From the NCBI GenBank assembly GCA_036674765.1, contig JARVKI010000024.1:310001-374000 (forward strand): a stretch of DNA of 64,000 nt, written 5' to 3'. The notes beneath the pieces are model-generated. The model did no database searches, had not been told where the DNA came from, and worked only from the letters and a program-made list of their open reading frames with translations. Below are positions 31,971 to 44,382 of the stretch, in pieces. How positions within the stretch are numbered: the stretch's first letter is position 1; each line of letters begins with the position of its first letter. Position numbers and translations under genes: made by a program. The DNA comes from Seiridium cupressi (Eukaryota > Ascomycota > Sordariomycetes > Amphisphaeriales > Sporocadaceae).

Positions 31971-32351
31971 CTCGTATGTTCAAACGACATACATGCTTTC
32001 TGATATCAAGCAGACTTGTCGCTTACCACAAGGGTTCGTTTAAGGATTCGTTTCCTAAGAGTCAAGCAGCATGCTGACCAGTCACAAACTATAGCCAACA
32101 AACAGACAATGGAATGTTATGCTTGCCGTAAATTAGCGTCTATTAAAAGCATTCGTATCATGACATGAGAACACGCGTGTCCAACAGCGCGTTAGGGGGT
32201 ATCTCCAAAACAAATGCCAATCCTTTGACTCCATCCATGCAACGAACTCGACCACTACGGCCGACATATCTCTTCCGCACGCACTGTTTTCGGAAGTAAG
32301 CACGAGTGGCTAGCACTGAAGTACCTTCAGGCTTGAAAAACTCCGGGCTGT
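31971..32351. other. Intergenic between two broken genes
   Basis: 381 bp with convergent 3' ends; nothing recognised. Confidence 0.5.
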
Positions 32352-33423
32352 TCAACTCCAACTTCGCTCTTCAGGTTTCGGCAATGTATACGGTACGACA
32401 CCAATTTGAGCATCGTCCTTTTGTAATCTGGCAGTCGAAGAGCTCTCAATGTCGCCACACAATTCGATGTCGTCCTCCCAGAGCTGACGAGCAGGTTCAA
32501 ATGACGCAATTCCATCTGGTAGGTCTTCGTACTGGTTTCGCCCAGTAGACCTTGATCCTGAATGCGGCGTAAATTTCTTTGTTGGCGTGGATTTCTGGCT
32601 TGTGCCGAAGACCGAAGGAATAAGTTTTGCGAGTAACACTCGGATGGTGGGCGAACTGAGCACGATGATTGTGACCTTGACCTCCAACGACGTCCAGATA
32701 ACAGGGTCGGTGTAGTCCCACGTCGGGTTGAGAGACTTCGCAAACTGCGTCAGGTAGCGTAGACGGAGACAGCTGGCTAGGACCACGAAGATACCGAGAC
32801 CGAACATGAACAGTGTCTGTAGTCGCTTCTTGAAAGACATGTTGAGCTGGGCTATTATTGGTAGCGGCAACAAAAGAATGGTGAGATCCTGGGCAATGCC
32901 CATACCAGCGGCCGCGTATGCAAGAGCGTTGACATCCAGACATTTGTGGGCGCCAAAGTCACCGAATACGCCTTCTCAGTTATAATTGATCGGCCAGCAC
33001 TGGAACAGTGTCATCAGGATTATAATTATTGCCGACACCACCACCCACCCAATGACAATCCAGCATATCTTTTGAAACGTGGGGACGGAGAAGACTCGGA
33101 TCAGGAAGAAGAGCAAGCTAACTCGGCAGAGCGCTAGGACAATAGTATAGAAGAGCTCATCAATAAAGAAGATCTGCCATCTGTTAGCAATACTGTGATA
33201 GATGATATCTCGAGCTCGTACCTTCAGCGCAGTTTTGATCGTGGACAACCGCTTGTAGAATGCAACTTAGCTGCCAATTACGAGCATCATATCAATACCA
33301 AATACCCATCTTTGGACTCACCCCACAAGCTGGGATCTCGTCAGCATAATCGAGGAGGCTTTTCGCGTGGCAGAAGCCGAAGAGCAATGCCACAGCCACC
33401 AAGGAAATCCGTCCAAACATCAT
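32352..33423 (-). pseudogene. CFEM/rhodopsin-like (Pth11-type) receptor, decayed
   Basis: A CFEM-receptor gene with three lesions. A signal peptide is read from 33423 (MMFGRISLVAVALLFGFCHA). About 60 bases on, the frame must shift by one base, at a run of three A residues, to reach the CFEM start SLLDYADEIPACG; a GTGAGT...GGCAG intron then leads to LSCILQAVVHDQNCAEG. The rest of CFEM and the first membrane helices are missing: sequence jumps to IFFIDELFYTIVLAL at about 33182. Later, an in-frame TGA stands where the family has Trp (NYN-stop-EGVFGDFGAHKC, near 32970). Downstream helices (MGIAQDLTILLLPLPIIAQL and onward) and a cytosolic tail are intact to 32352. Pth11-type receptors sense surface cues. 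The missing segment might be partly a misread intron, but no phase-correct join exists. Confidence 0.85.
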
Positions 33424-35490
33424 GGCGACGTCAACGGCGAGACCGATCTCGAATCTCAACACATGCCCGTTAATGGGAGGCTCCGTTGACGGTGAAAATT
33501 AAGAGACGTCGCTTCTTTTTCAAGCCGACGCAACCAGGCGATGCGGCGAAGCTGGACTGAAGAAAACAGTCGGAACAGATGATGTTGCCGCTTCCATCTC
33601 GAGCTCGACATTGCTGGGCAGCCCAGGCGATTCATAACAGAAATCAAGATAAGCGAGCTAAGATTCGACCCACCGCCTCGACGCCTACTAGACCTCATCG
33701 TCTTCTTTTTCAATGAAGATGGCCAGGGCGACCATGCGGCGGCGGCAGGGGCAGCCGCTAATGGGAGTTGTGTTCCTAGCGCCGCGTTTGTGCTCGACTG
33801 CGCGCCGGCGCCATTAGCGTCCAGGAGGCCACCAAGCAAAAGCCGGCCCACTAGAGATATTGAAGAACGCTAGAAGGCAATATGGAATCGCAGGAATTTG
33901 TCGACATAGGTATGAATTGCTAGAGCTTTGCCATCAGGCATCTGTGGTTTGTTCTCCCGGGACGGAGGAACTGATGTCGGATTTTGAATGTGATGACGAA
34001 TGACGAGTCTGCGCTTAGCCTCCGATGCCAGACTTGATAGGGATAACCCTAGCATATTAGCGTGGCCATCGTGAGCCGCTATCATTGACTGATGGCTTTT
34101 CTCAAAATCATTCCGTCGGCAGTTTCAGTTGACTCTTGTGGCTGGAAGACCTTGCGTTGCGGTCAGACGTAGACTACAGATCAAGCGTCCTTGTGAGAAC
34201 GTCGGACGATGCAACTACTGGCCCAACTCCCCCCGTCCTCCTCGTCCTCAGGGTCCTGAGACGGCCTAGACAACACAGTAACTTGGAAGCTATGTCAGGC
34301 CCAAGGCCAACGTAGATTTCTATACCGTGATAAAATGAACCCCACCGGGCAGTCCTAGAAGAGGTTTCAGGGGCAGTTAAAACAAACTACAGGTGAAGAA
34401 CGACTGGAGAAACCGCCGACATACATACCCACACGGGTGATCGACGCCGCAGCAGAGGGGCGTCTGGGGCCGTGTACTTCCGTAGTAAGAGATTGGCGTA
34501 TTCGGAATGATCTGAGCTGAAGCAGACCAAATAGGATGGCATGCTTCTAGCCTTGTCGCCGGATCAACCATCGTGGTATAGCGTCGACGCCGCCATAACT
34601 TAGTCTATCAAATCACTGCGGCAGCCATGAAATACAAGACCCATCGGGCAAATGGTTGAACAGCCGGCTGCCTTTTCCGGCGCAGGATGAACCTTAAGAG
34701 AAGCAATGGCATAATATATTCATAAAGTCTAGTTGCAAGCTCAAGTACAACACAGGTGGTCTGCTGCCAGCACAGTAGTTGGGTCAATACTCTCACTGAA
34801 GTTGTTCCAACTGAGCTGGTCAATGTCTTAGCCAAATTGACAAGCCTGGATGGAATGCATCAACGTATGCGGCTGTGTTGGGATATTGATCCGCTGAAGA
34901 GGCCACTCATCTGGCTGTCAGCCTGCAGTAACCTGCCCTTTGTATACCTTGCGGCGCTGCTACCTGCCAGACACTTCTAACAGCATGGCAAGCCGCCACG
35001 TGCTGCACTAGATATTTCCTCACAGAGCGGAGAGGCTAGCCGAGAACGATAGGTTTGAGCGTCCAATGTTGTGGAACCGTATAATGACTTGCCTATTGCG
35101 CAAGCTCAGGGGTCAAAGGCTGTTGGCAGACCAAGGTGTAGACGGCCATCCCATATCTTAGTCCTGCATGCCAGCATCTCTTCGGCGCGTTTCCGTATGG
35201 AAAACTAAAATAGTGCTGTCATTAATAGCACTACACGGAGCCTAGTATATTCGTGTGACATAAGGGTCCTTGGGGAGAGACACGTCGCAGCGCTTCCGCT
35301 CTGCCACTTCAGACCATGCACGATGCAATATCTCCATTTACTGAAATTGTGGGTTTGTATTGACTGCTTGTTGCTTCAAGAAAAAGTTGTAGGGTGGAAC
35401 CTCGACACTCTTTACGAGGATATCATTTCTCACACGCTACCAGACACCGACTACTGTCAGTCTGCAGTCAAACGGATCATGCCAGACCAT
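33424..35490. other. Gene-free region
   Basis: 2.07 kb. A 131-codon minus-strand frame (33456-33851) and others lack support. Nothing recognised. Confidence 0.45.
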
Positions 35491-35892
35491 TTAGAATCTC
35501 TCCTTGTCCTTGATCGGGATATCCTTGCCCGTTGTGCTCTTGTATTGACCACGAAAGAAGTCGGAGATCTGCTCGTCCTTGGCCTGCTCGGTAGCACTCT
35601 CGTTGCTCTGTTGACCTTGGCCGAGGACGTTCTCCTGTACCCAATCGACACCTGCAAGTCACCAGTTGTTAGTACCGCCACGGATCATTCAAACAAGGAA
35701 GAGAGTATATATGGGGATCCATGCAAACATACCCTTGTCAAGAGCGTCCTCGTTCTTCTCGCTCTCCTTGCCACCACCAGCCAAGCCGTTCACCTTATCC
35801 ATGAAGCCGCCACCGCTGGAGGACTGCTCCTGTTGCTGACCCTGCTGGCCCTCGGTCTTGTTGCCGCCGGCGAGTTTGTTGACGAAATCCAT
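35491..35892 (-). CDS. Small hydrophilic conserved-type protein
   Basis: Two exons (35892-35733, 35651-35491) flank an 81-nt intron with donor GTATGT, an exact TACTAAC branch site and CAG acceptor, giving 106 residues. Composition is Gln, Gly, Asp and Lys rich: MDFVNKLAGGNKTEGQQGQQ, then GGGFMDKVNGLAGGG, EDALDKGVDWVQENVLGQG, and the ending DEQISDFFRGQYKSTTGKD. The two related MDxVNxLAGG motifs look like an internal duplication of a short amphipathic helix. I recall similar small proteins across filamentous ascomycetes, without assigned function; stress protection or membrane association are possibilities only. No signal peptide. Confidence 0.85.
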
Positions 35893-37128
35893 GTTGATGG
35901 GTGTTTTTGTGGGGTCGGTGGTATGTGTAGAATAGTGGTATTGGTGTTTTGTGAGGAGTGATGGATGCAAAACAGAGGAAGAGAAGTGAGCTTGCAGACC
36001 AGATATTTTAATGTGTTATGGCATTGGTTGCCTCCAAAGCCAAGCAAACGGCTGAAAACAAGCTGCAGTGAATCAAGACGCAGTTGACGATCAAATGGCA
36101 AGACCATGACGTCATTGCCAAGAAGCCAGCGTTGGCCCCCGCTATGTGTGATGCTGGAATAGACTTCGTTGGCAGTCGCAGCTTTGGAAGGGATTGGACG
36201 TCAATTGCTCACAAAACTGGGAAGTTTCGCTTCACCCGTCCTTCATGATGCATGAAGCCGTTTGGGCTTGACTGGGATTGGAAGTCACCGCCCAGCCGCC
36301 CTGCCGCCAATCTTGGTCGCGTGCTGCAAAGCCAGACCCAACATGCATGTGTCCCACAGGCAACCCCACGTTGACCCAGCATCGATCTCGATGCCCCCTG
36401 GATCTAGATCTGTTCGGATATTTGTCAGCAATTGACTGCTGTCTTGTGCACCTACGTACTTGGATGAAGATACGCTCGCAGGTTTTGTCTCTGACCAACA
36501 AGGTGTTTCTAGGAAAGTAGAGCGCATGGGTTTCAAGACCCATCCTCATGGGTCTCACGAAACCTTGTTTACTACTGGATGTGGTTTGGATTAGTCAAAT
36601 CTGACAGTATTTTTACATACACCTGTTTGTGGACCAGAAAGCTTTGAATAATCTGATATTGAGATGCTCGAAAATTGATCTGGCAGTGAAACAAGCTAGA
36701 AACTAGAAATTTGTACCCTTTCACTATTACTAGATGTGCTTGGCTAATCGAACAAGGCCTCAATACAATGTTCAGTCATTGAAAGGTGCATGCTGCACTG
36801 CCTATTTGGTTGGAATGGACACTTGGACTAAGATCATGTTGATGTTGTGGAAGTTAATGGGACATCGAAGTTTGGAATAAGTTGGGTACCACGGGGTACC
36901 TGCAGGAATATCTGCAAGTTTCCAAAGGTACAAAGAAGTTTCGCTCCAAACGACTGAGCATCATCGAAAGACCTCCAGCTGGCTCATACCTTTGGCTACA
37001 TGGCAAACACGGAGTGACAAACAAAGAGTAGGAGAGGTAGGAACTAGGTATACATACTGCCAATGTCTTCCTCAATTCTCTATCACCCGCCGGCTCTCTT
37101 CTCCTTGCCTTTCTTATCACATCGTAAC
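35893..37128. other. Divergent intergenic region
   Basis: 1.24 kb between divergent start codons of the small hydrophilic protein and the MYND protein, thus holding both promoters. No other feature. Confidence 0.5.
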
Positions 37129-39343
37129 ATGTCCCAAGTTCCATCCACCATGGACTCCAAGCCCAGGATTACCAAGCCTGTCTGCGGCCGCTGTAGCAAC
37201 ACTGGGGACGCCCTGCGAGCCTGCTCGGGATGCCATCTCATCTTGGTGTGCTGTCCCCAAGTTTTGTCCCAATGTATAGAACTGTTCTCTGCTAACTCAA
37301 AGCAAGTATTGCAACAGGGGGTGTCAAAAAGCACATTGGCCGAAACACAAACACGATTGCCAATCACCGCTAAATAGTAAGACTTGGGCGCCGAGGTTCG
37401 AGGCGGAGAAGCGAGCACCGGCCTGGGCTCCGGAATCAGTACTTGTTCCCCACGAGCTACGTGAGGGCATCAAGATCAAGAGAGCACCCAACTTAAACCA
37501 GCAGCCTACCCAGGGACGCGGTCTGATGGGCCTCGCTTTTAACCTCACAACGAACTGGTTCTATAACGATATGCCGGCTATCGATATTCTGTGTCTTGCC
37601 AAGAATGAGGGTGTGCAGAGGACTGAACCTCTGAATTTGTTGTTTGCAGGTAGGTCCTGGCTCCAGTCGACACCTGTATATGAATATCAGTGCTTAGAGC
37701 TGACATATATCACCTTAGCATCCGGTGATCTAGGCGATGTGGTGAAAACCGTCGCAGAGTTGCCCGACACATTCGCAGCTCCACTCCACATTGTCATCAA
37801 TGATGCAGATGAGGCAGTCATGAGTCGCAATATCATGTTGCTGTTGTTGGCTCTTTCTTCAAATGATCCCCAAGCTACCGCTGAGATCGCCACTCATTTC
37901 TGGTACAACAACTATTGGCCTGATCACTGTGTCAAGGCCTTTGAGGAGCAGGTTATTCCTCTGCTGAGAAATGTCTTGGACATACCAGGCAAAGTTTCAG
38001 ACCTCATCGACCCCATCAAATCCCAGGAAGTCCTTCATCGGGCCAAAATTCATAAATGGAAGTTTGGTGAGAGTACTCTGAAGGCGTCGCTCACTCAATT
38101 GCAGGGCTTCGCCTTTTATAGCATCATCATGGGCGATCCCCTAAGTATTAATGGCTCTCAGCTGAAGTCTTTCAGCCCGCATAAGCCTTGGAATGGAGAG
38201 GGGATCTTCCAAGATGAATGGCACGGTACTTTGATCTCTCTCCCACCATCGTGGCGCGTTGCGTATAAGAAGTTCTTCGAGGACCAGATTGTCCTGCCTC
38301 ATGGATATCCTCGCACTGGATCTTGGCATAGGAACTCGTAAGCGAAAGCCTTACCCTTTTCGCAAATTGTAACCCCTAATTGGAATCTTAGATCTCTCGG
38401 TAATCCGACGGGGCCTCCCCTCGATGCTCTTGCTAACCCACTTCGAGCATGGACCTTGACAGATGTTATGGAAACTAGCACTGGTGGTGCCGACAAAGAC
38501 ATATACGGGAAGCTGTTTTACTATGTCCGCGACCTGTTTGAGAAGTTTGTTCGCAACGTGCAGTCGCTGAAGGTCGACTTTGAAGTGCACATATGCGATG
38601 CGGAAGACCTGTCGAAACACTTAGTCAACGTCAAGTTTGACAGAATCCACGTACGTTACTCGTTGCTTACCATTCTATTCCATGCTGACTCAATATAGGC
38701 CTCCAATCTTGGCGATGATCGCTACATGGGGATAGAACGCATGCTGAAGAGCTTGAGCCCGCTGTTGAAGTCGCCATCGGAGAATCCCAATGCGACCCTC
38801 ATCGCACTACACAGATCAATCTTTGACAGCCTGAAGCGTTTCCAGTACTGCAAGAACTGCAATCCGAACTACGAAAGGGAACTTTTTCCCGCAATCAGAC
38901 CTATGCCATATATCCAGGCCAAGGTCGAGAAGTACATGGAGCCACTAGCTGCGGGAATACAACCTAACCTGTTCACTTCGCTCTGCACCGCAGCAGGTTG
39001 GACGCGCATGAAAGCCAAATATCTCGTGATGGATCAGACACGAGCCTGGGACCTTTACAAGAAGATCCATCACTTCAAGGCAATTGGCATCGAGAACGGC
39101 GTAAGCATGAGGCACAATACCATCGTGGAGGCTAAGCCCATGGAGCTCAAGCTCTCAGACCAGCTCAAAGGAAAGGACCTTGCCAGCCCGCAGGCTCAGG
39201 CCGAATTCGACATGCCATTCGCAATGGAGCGCCGCAATGACTGCAGATATGTTGAGTGGCAGAAGGTCGATGGTGATGTCGCCTTCAAGACGACTGTACT
39301 TTCTAGCGGCAACCGCGGCCGTCACGGTGCTACCTGCTACTAG
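37129..39343 (+). CDS. MYND zinc-finger protein with DUF4470 domain
   Basis: Five exons (37129-37245, 37307-37649, 37719-38337, 38392-38650, 38699-39343) give 660 residues in continuous phase; introns are 61, 69, 54 and 48 nt. The MYND finger spans the first splice: CGRCSNTGDALRACSGC, then YCNRGCQKAHWPKHKHDC. DUF4470 follows (about residues 120-220): IDILCLAKNEG, LNLLFAASGDLGDVVKTVAELPD, IVINDADEAVMSRNIMLLLLAL. A long unassigned C-terminal half contains KLFYYVRDLFEKFV and FDRIHASNLGDDRYMGIERML. MYND fingers bind proline-rich partners; DUF4470 is of unknown function in fungi. In-frame ATGs at 37063 and 37150 are alternative starts. Confidence 0.88.
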
Positions 39344-40936
39344 AACTCCATTTCACTGTTCATGGTCTGTTATGGGAGACAGAATCGAAAAGATTTGGTC
39401 ACAAGATGTCTGATATCATGTATGCAAAATGGTATTTCAGCAATACACTTCTCCATGTCGTCGACATGTAATTCAATATCCTCCAAGATTCGAACGTGAT
39501 TCATTCTTTTTGTTATCGTCAAAGGTTAGTTCACTTATTACCAACCCTACAAGAGACCACCTGCAAGTTTGACGTTTGTTCACGTAGAGTTGCGCTACTA
39601 GTTTCCACATCAACATTGTTGAAGCCAACATGGTTAGCGCAGGGACGGCAATACGGGGACTAGTATAGTACATATATTCGAGGTCAGTTGCTGATGGAAG
39701 AAGCCTGGTACTAGGAGGTATTCGAGAACATGGTATATGACTCCCTGGGAAAGGACGAACAAGGTCCTGAGTTGCTTCTACTATCCTCCAAAAGGAACAA
39801 TCCAAAAGACGATGTAAGTTCAGTTCATCGTGCCTTTGCAGAATATGTTTGATATCAGTCTACTAAATTCTTTATTGGTATGCATTATTTAGAGCTCGGC
39901 TAGATCGTTCAAGACCTCAGTTATAGCAACTTCTTCTCCACAAAAACCTTGTACCGCTCCACTGACAGCGGAACGGTTGGGAGACGAGGCCAATTCAACC
40001 GAAAATTTGATTTACGAATTCAACTTCGCAATCGACGACGCTATCGCTGTTGGCGAGGGCGAGCGGTACGGGCGGAATCACGATAATCAACATCTTCAAG
40101 GATTGATGATAAGAGAGACCTCAGGGATCGGTATGGCGACCACAGGTCATAAAATTACTAGCCCTTGAGGTAGGCGATGGCCTCATGTATAGACATACAG
40201 AGCTTGCTACATCCTCGGCGACCCTTGGGAAGTTAGTAGGAGAGCGGTCTGACGACAAGGGCAGTATGATACACTGGAGGTTGAACATCTCAACAAGAAT
40301 AACAACATGACTTCAACTAACATCGTCATACTCTCCAGACCGTCATCTACATTCTCTGTGAAGCATCATGACCAAGTTGGGTCCAAAGATCACTTTCAAC
40401 TTCTACGCCGACACAGCAATTGGGCAGCATTCTTCCGACCTGGGGACGCGCTGCAGGCTATATATTGTAGCGAGGGATCATGAAAGGTCATGGATCACGA
40501 TGGTATGTTCCCATTGAGCGGATAATCCATCTGAGAAGCCAGCCTACTGCCAAAGCAATAAGGGGTTTGTAGCAGGTTAAGGTCTCGTTCGTTATCCCAA
40601 TCAAGCAGACAAATCACTCCACCAACTAGGAAGGGCTCAGCATGTTTTCAAGGACTTGTCGGCGTACAATGGGATTTTACATCGATACTGTTACTGATGC
40701 GAACGCAATCTGACTTGACATCACTATCGCCGAGTCCTGACAAGATTCCCGGGCTACAATCACAGTCATAAGGCAATTGAAGATAGTTTCTGATTTACTG
40801 ATGCGCTGCACAACATCACACATTGATCGAGGTATTTATACGTTTATTTGCTCATCTCCGTAATATTCTCCTCCAAGACTTCCCGATCACATCTGCCACC
40901 ACATCTACGAAAACAATCATTCTCAAAATTAGCAAA
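39344..40936. other. Gene-free region
   Basis: 1.59 kb; only short, unsupported frames. It precedes the 2EXR gene and should hold its promoter. Confidence 0.5.
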
Positions 40937-41724
40937 ATGGCGGACATCAAGCCAAATGAGCCCTCCTTTCACAAGTTTGGATCCCTGCCAAAGGAACTGC
41001 GACTCCACATTTGGGAGGACGCTGCCCGAGAGTCAGGCCTGCGTGCACTGATAATCGCAAGGGAGGCCAACATTGCCAACACGTCATTTTTTACTCCCGA
41101 TGGTCGTCGTTTTCTTCGTTTCCGGTACAGAATCTCTCCGATATTTCGAGTCTCAACCGAGAGTCGGAAGGCCGCTGGGGGATTGGTCGCGACGGAGAAA
41201 AGGTTCACCATCACCGTTAATCACGGCCATATCAGTACGAGCTTCGTTGTCGGATCGAGCGATGTCATCATTCTGGTCGAGCGCACTGGTTGCGATCGTT
41301 TCGTATTAGCACGTCAGTCATGGAGTGATTATATGGGCCCAAAGACACTTGGTATTGATTTTCCCTCTAGCTCCTTTCCAGGCGAATGCTAACTATTTTT
41401 GCAGATATCAGAAGCGGCTCCTACAACGTCTCAACGTTTTGTCCTGACAGAACTGACTACTGGAGATTGGTCCCTGGACTGGATCGATTTATTCAGAAGT
41501 ACGCCGGAGACAGCTGGAGCAATGATAAGGTTGCTCTATATGCCTTCAGGCTGTGCCAGCTTGAAAGCTCCGGTTCTTCGAGTTGGTATCCGGGAGATGT
41601 AATTCACCGCTCCCTGACAAGTGGTGTATCTGTGGATCAAAGCGAGGGGGTAGCCGAGTTCAGAGATCTGGAAGAAGTAAAGCAGCCTGTGATAGAGATT
41701 CTTGTTAAAGAACTAACTATCTAA
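40937..41724 (+). CDS. 2EXR domain protein
   Basis: Two exons (40937-41312, 41405-41724) joined by a 92-nt GTCAGT...GCTAAC...GCAG intron in phase 1 give 231 residues. The 2EXR motif is at the N terminus: FHKFGSLPKELRLHIWEDAA, followed by the family's RFRYRISPIFRVSTESRKAA segment. Members are numerous, fungus-specific and of unknown function; the opening resembles a shortened F-box helix. The start at 40937 (ACAAAATGG context) directly precedes the motif; the upstream in-frame ATG at 40823 would add a non-typical extension. Confidence 0.85.
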
Positions 41725-42741
41725 TAGAAGGCTCTAATAGATTTCCTAATGAGACAGCCCGAATAAATAAATTGAGAAAAGAATTCGAAAAACATTTTCC
41801 TTTGAATCAAATACCTAGAGTTTCTTCTCCCTCGAAAGGTTTCCTTGAGCAAAGTTATAAGAAACGAAATACCTATTTGTATAATTAAATCTCTTCCTTG
41901 GCTCGATATGGTGCATGATAAAGTCTCGATGCGGTGACTATCCCTTACCCCAAGTAGTAATAGTTCCAGACGATCGCATTGCATAGGTACATTGTAGCGA
42001 AAGTGCTATTGGTTTCGGGTCCCCTGCGATAGTGCTCTAGGGTTTGTAGATCAGTGGCTATATTGTAATGTTAGGGCTGCCGGAAAGGCCTGCTTGGGGT
42101 ACGGTACGGCGATAGCGCTCCCCGCAATGCCCGGTGCCTACGTAGGCTCACCCCGGATTCGGCCCCGTCCTTTCGTTATCGGCTCTACATAATCAACATG
42201 AAGTCCACTACCTTACTTCATTGAATTTTCAGAGCTCAAACTTCCTTATCGTGTGTCGTACAACATGATCGACCAATTTGGCGCATAATCGGAGTTCCAA
42301 GAAAGGGGGAATACAAGATCTTGCATCGTGAGTGGGCGAGCGGTTTAGAACCCCACCGGTTCACGATAGAGGCCATGCAAGCCCCATGGTATTTCCTCCG
42401 GGGCACCCTTCTAGAAGAAGTGGATCGTCACGGTGGTGCTGACATCCTTGCCGCAGCTCTTATAGACCCCAGCGCTACCACTGGCTCGTCTCCCGCCCTT
42501 CCTATTTCGTTGCCTGCAGTAGGGCTGACATTTGGAGTGCTAATAGCGACGATCGGTGACGACTGGTCAACGTGGGGTTCACGATTATCATGTTGTGGCA
42601 ATCACGATGATGGTGCCGAAGACCGGAACTTAGATAAGAACATATTCTGTGAATTCATTTATAGGCCCCATGGGTCTGGATTTTGCAAGTACGGGCTTTC
42701 ATTGCACAGCAGGCAAAAATCATCAATTCAGATTCGCAAAT
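41725..42741. promoter_or_regulatory. Upstream region of the sugar transporter
   Basis: 1.0 kb that should contain the transporter promoter. Around 42,070-42,175 it is GC-rich with CGG and CCG triplets (for example CCGGATTCGGCCCCG), the half-site of Zn2Cys6 regulators. Direct evidence of binding is lacking. Confidence 0.35.
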
Positions 42742-44382
42742 ATGGGCGTCAAATTTGTTCCGAACTACGTTTTCGCGTCCGTTGCGGCGTCCTTGGGAGG
42801 CTTCCTCAACGGCTACGACACTGGGTCTATAGGAGCGGTGATGCAAATGAGCGAGTTCGCGGAGACAGTCGGGGACTTGACTCCTTTCCTCGTCGGTTTC
42901 ACAGTGTCGCTCATCATGCTCACCGGAGCTGTCCCATCCATTTTCGCGGGCCAACTGGCAGATTCCCTCGGCCGGCTTAAAGTCATCACCCTTGGCGCAG
43001 TGCTCTTTGGCATAGGCGCGGCGATCGAGGGCAGTTCCTATGGCCTACCGCAATTCCTGGTCGGAAGAGCAATAGCTGGATTCGGCGAGGGAGTATATCT
43101 CAGCAATGTGGCCGTGTATATCTGCGAGATCGCGCCCGTCAAACACCGTGGCATTCTGGCTGGATTGCCCCAATTCATGTCGACAGCAGGAATATGTATC
43201 GGATATTTTACCTGCTATGGAACCATCGCGATTCAGTCAACCATGGCGTGGCGTCTTCCGTATATCATTCAGTGTTTCCTTTCTGTTGTCTTCATTGCGA
43301 GCTGCGCCATCCTCCCAGACTCACCGCGGTGGTTGATGACTCACGGCAGGCGACAGGATGCACTCAACGCTTTGAGCAAGCTTGACTTCTCTCTGGTAGA
43401 AGCGGAACGAGATTTTCTCACAGTAACCGAACAGAGGGGCAGTCTTTCGCCGTGGCAGAGCCTCGCGTTGCTCTTCAGACGTGGTTATCGATCGAGGACT
43501 ATTTTGGCTCTTTTCATCTTGGGCATGGTGCAACTTTCAGGCATCGATGGCGTTCTATATGTGAGTGACCTGTCCATGGCCCTGATTATCTTGACCGCAC
43601 CACTGACAAGTACAAGTACGCACCTATCCTCTTCTCTCAAGCCGGCTTGTCATCGGACACAGCCTCCTTCCTTGCGTCGGGGTTATCTGCCATTCTGATG
43701 CTCGTCATATCCATTCCCGCTTTCCTGCTCGCCGACAAATGGGGAAGACGGACGTCTGCCATCACTGGTGGTATTGGCTTAGCCATTCTAATGTTGTTGA
43801 TTGGTACATTGTACGCCGCTGGTGTGGTGCATCCTTATGGCGTTGCGAGATGGGTCGTGATCGTCGCTGTCTTCGCTTTCGGCTTGACCTACTGCGCGAC
43901 CTGGGGTATCGTTGGCAAGATATATGCCAGTGAGATCCAGCCTTCTAACACACGCGCGGCCGCCAACTGTGTTGCGCAGGGACTTGGTTTTGTAAGTGAT
44001 CTCATTCTCTCCATGTCGAGCGTGCTAACCGTCGGATATCTAGTTTACGAATTGGTTGGTGGCTATCCTGACCCCGATCCTCCTCGACAAGTCAGCCTTC
44101 GGTGCTTACTTCTTGTTCGGTGGTCTTGCTCTCGGTACTGTCGCTGTTCTCGCGGCTTATATGCCTGAAACGCGTGGTCGGTCGCTCGAAGAGATCCAGG
44201 AGGCATTCCACCAGCCTGGACTGAAGAGTGTTACCCAGTATGTTCGAAGACGGGTTCGCCGTGATTCGAATATAGCTGGCGACCCCATTGAGTTAAGGGC
44301 TTCTGAAAACGTCGTGCAGAGTATACCAACGTCTAGTCGTTCCTCTCTCCCCGGCTTGCGGCTCGATATCTCCACGGCTTGA
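42742..44382 (+). CDS. MFS sugar porter (hexose/quinate-type transporter)
   Basis: Three exons (42742-43560, 43617-43991, 44044-44382) with introns of 56 and 52 nt give 510 residues. Sugar porter signatures are all present: GGFLNGYDTGSIGAV in TM1, DSLGRLKVI (loop 2-3), GEGVYLSNVAVYICEIAPVK, PDSPRWLM (PESPRWL equivalent), YYAPILFSQAG after splice 1, DKWGRR (loop 8-9), FTNWLVAILTP after splice 2, and PETRGRSLEEIQ. Twelve helices are expected. The substrate cannot be fixed from motifs. The ATG at 42742 fits the normal N-terminal length; the frame is open upstream to 42649. Confidence 0.93.

Noticed and set aside
33220..33270. Reading AFYKRLSTIKTALK as a true exon of the CFEM receptor
   Set aside because: The other frame of the same bases gives the CFEM pattern C-x3-C-x10-C in continuity with the preceding exon, and the first reading has a stop just upstream.
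42321..42980. 219-codon plus-strand frame at the start of the sugar transporter
   Set aside because: Its second half overlaps the transporter in another frame; the first half has no recognisable N-terminal transporter sequence.
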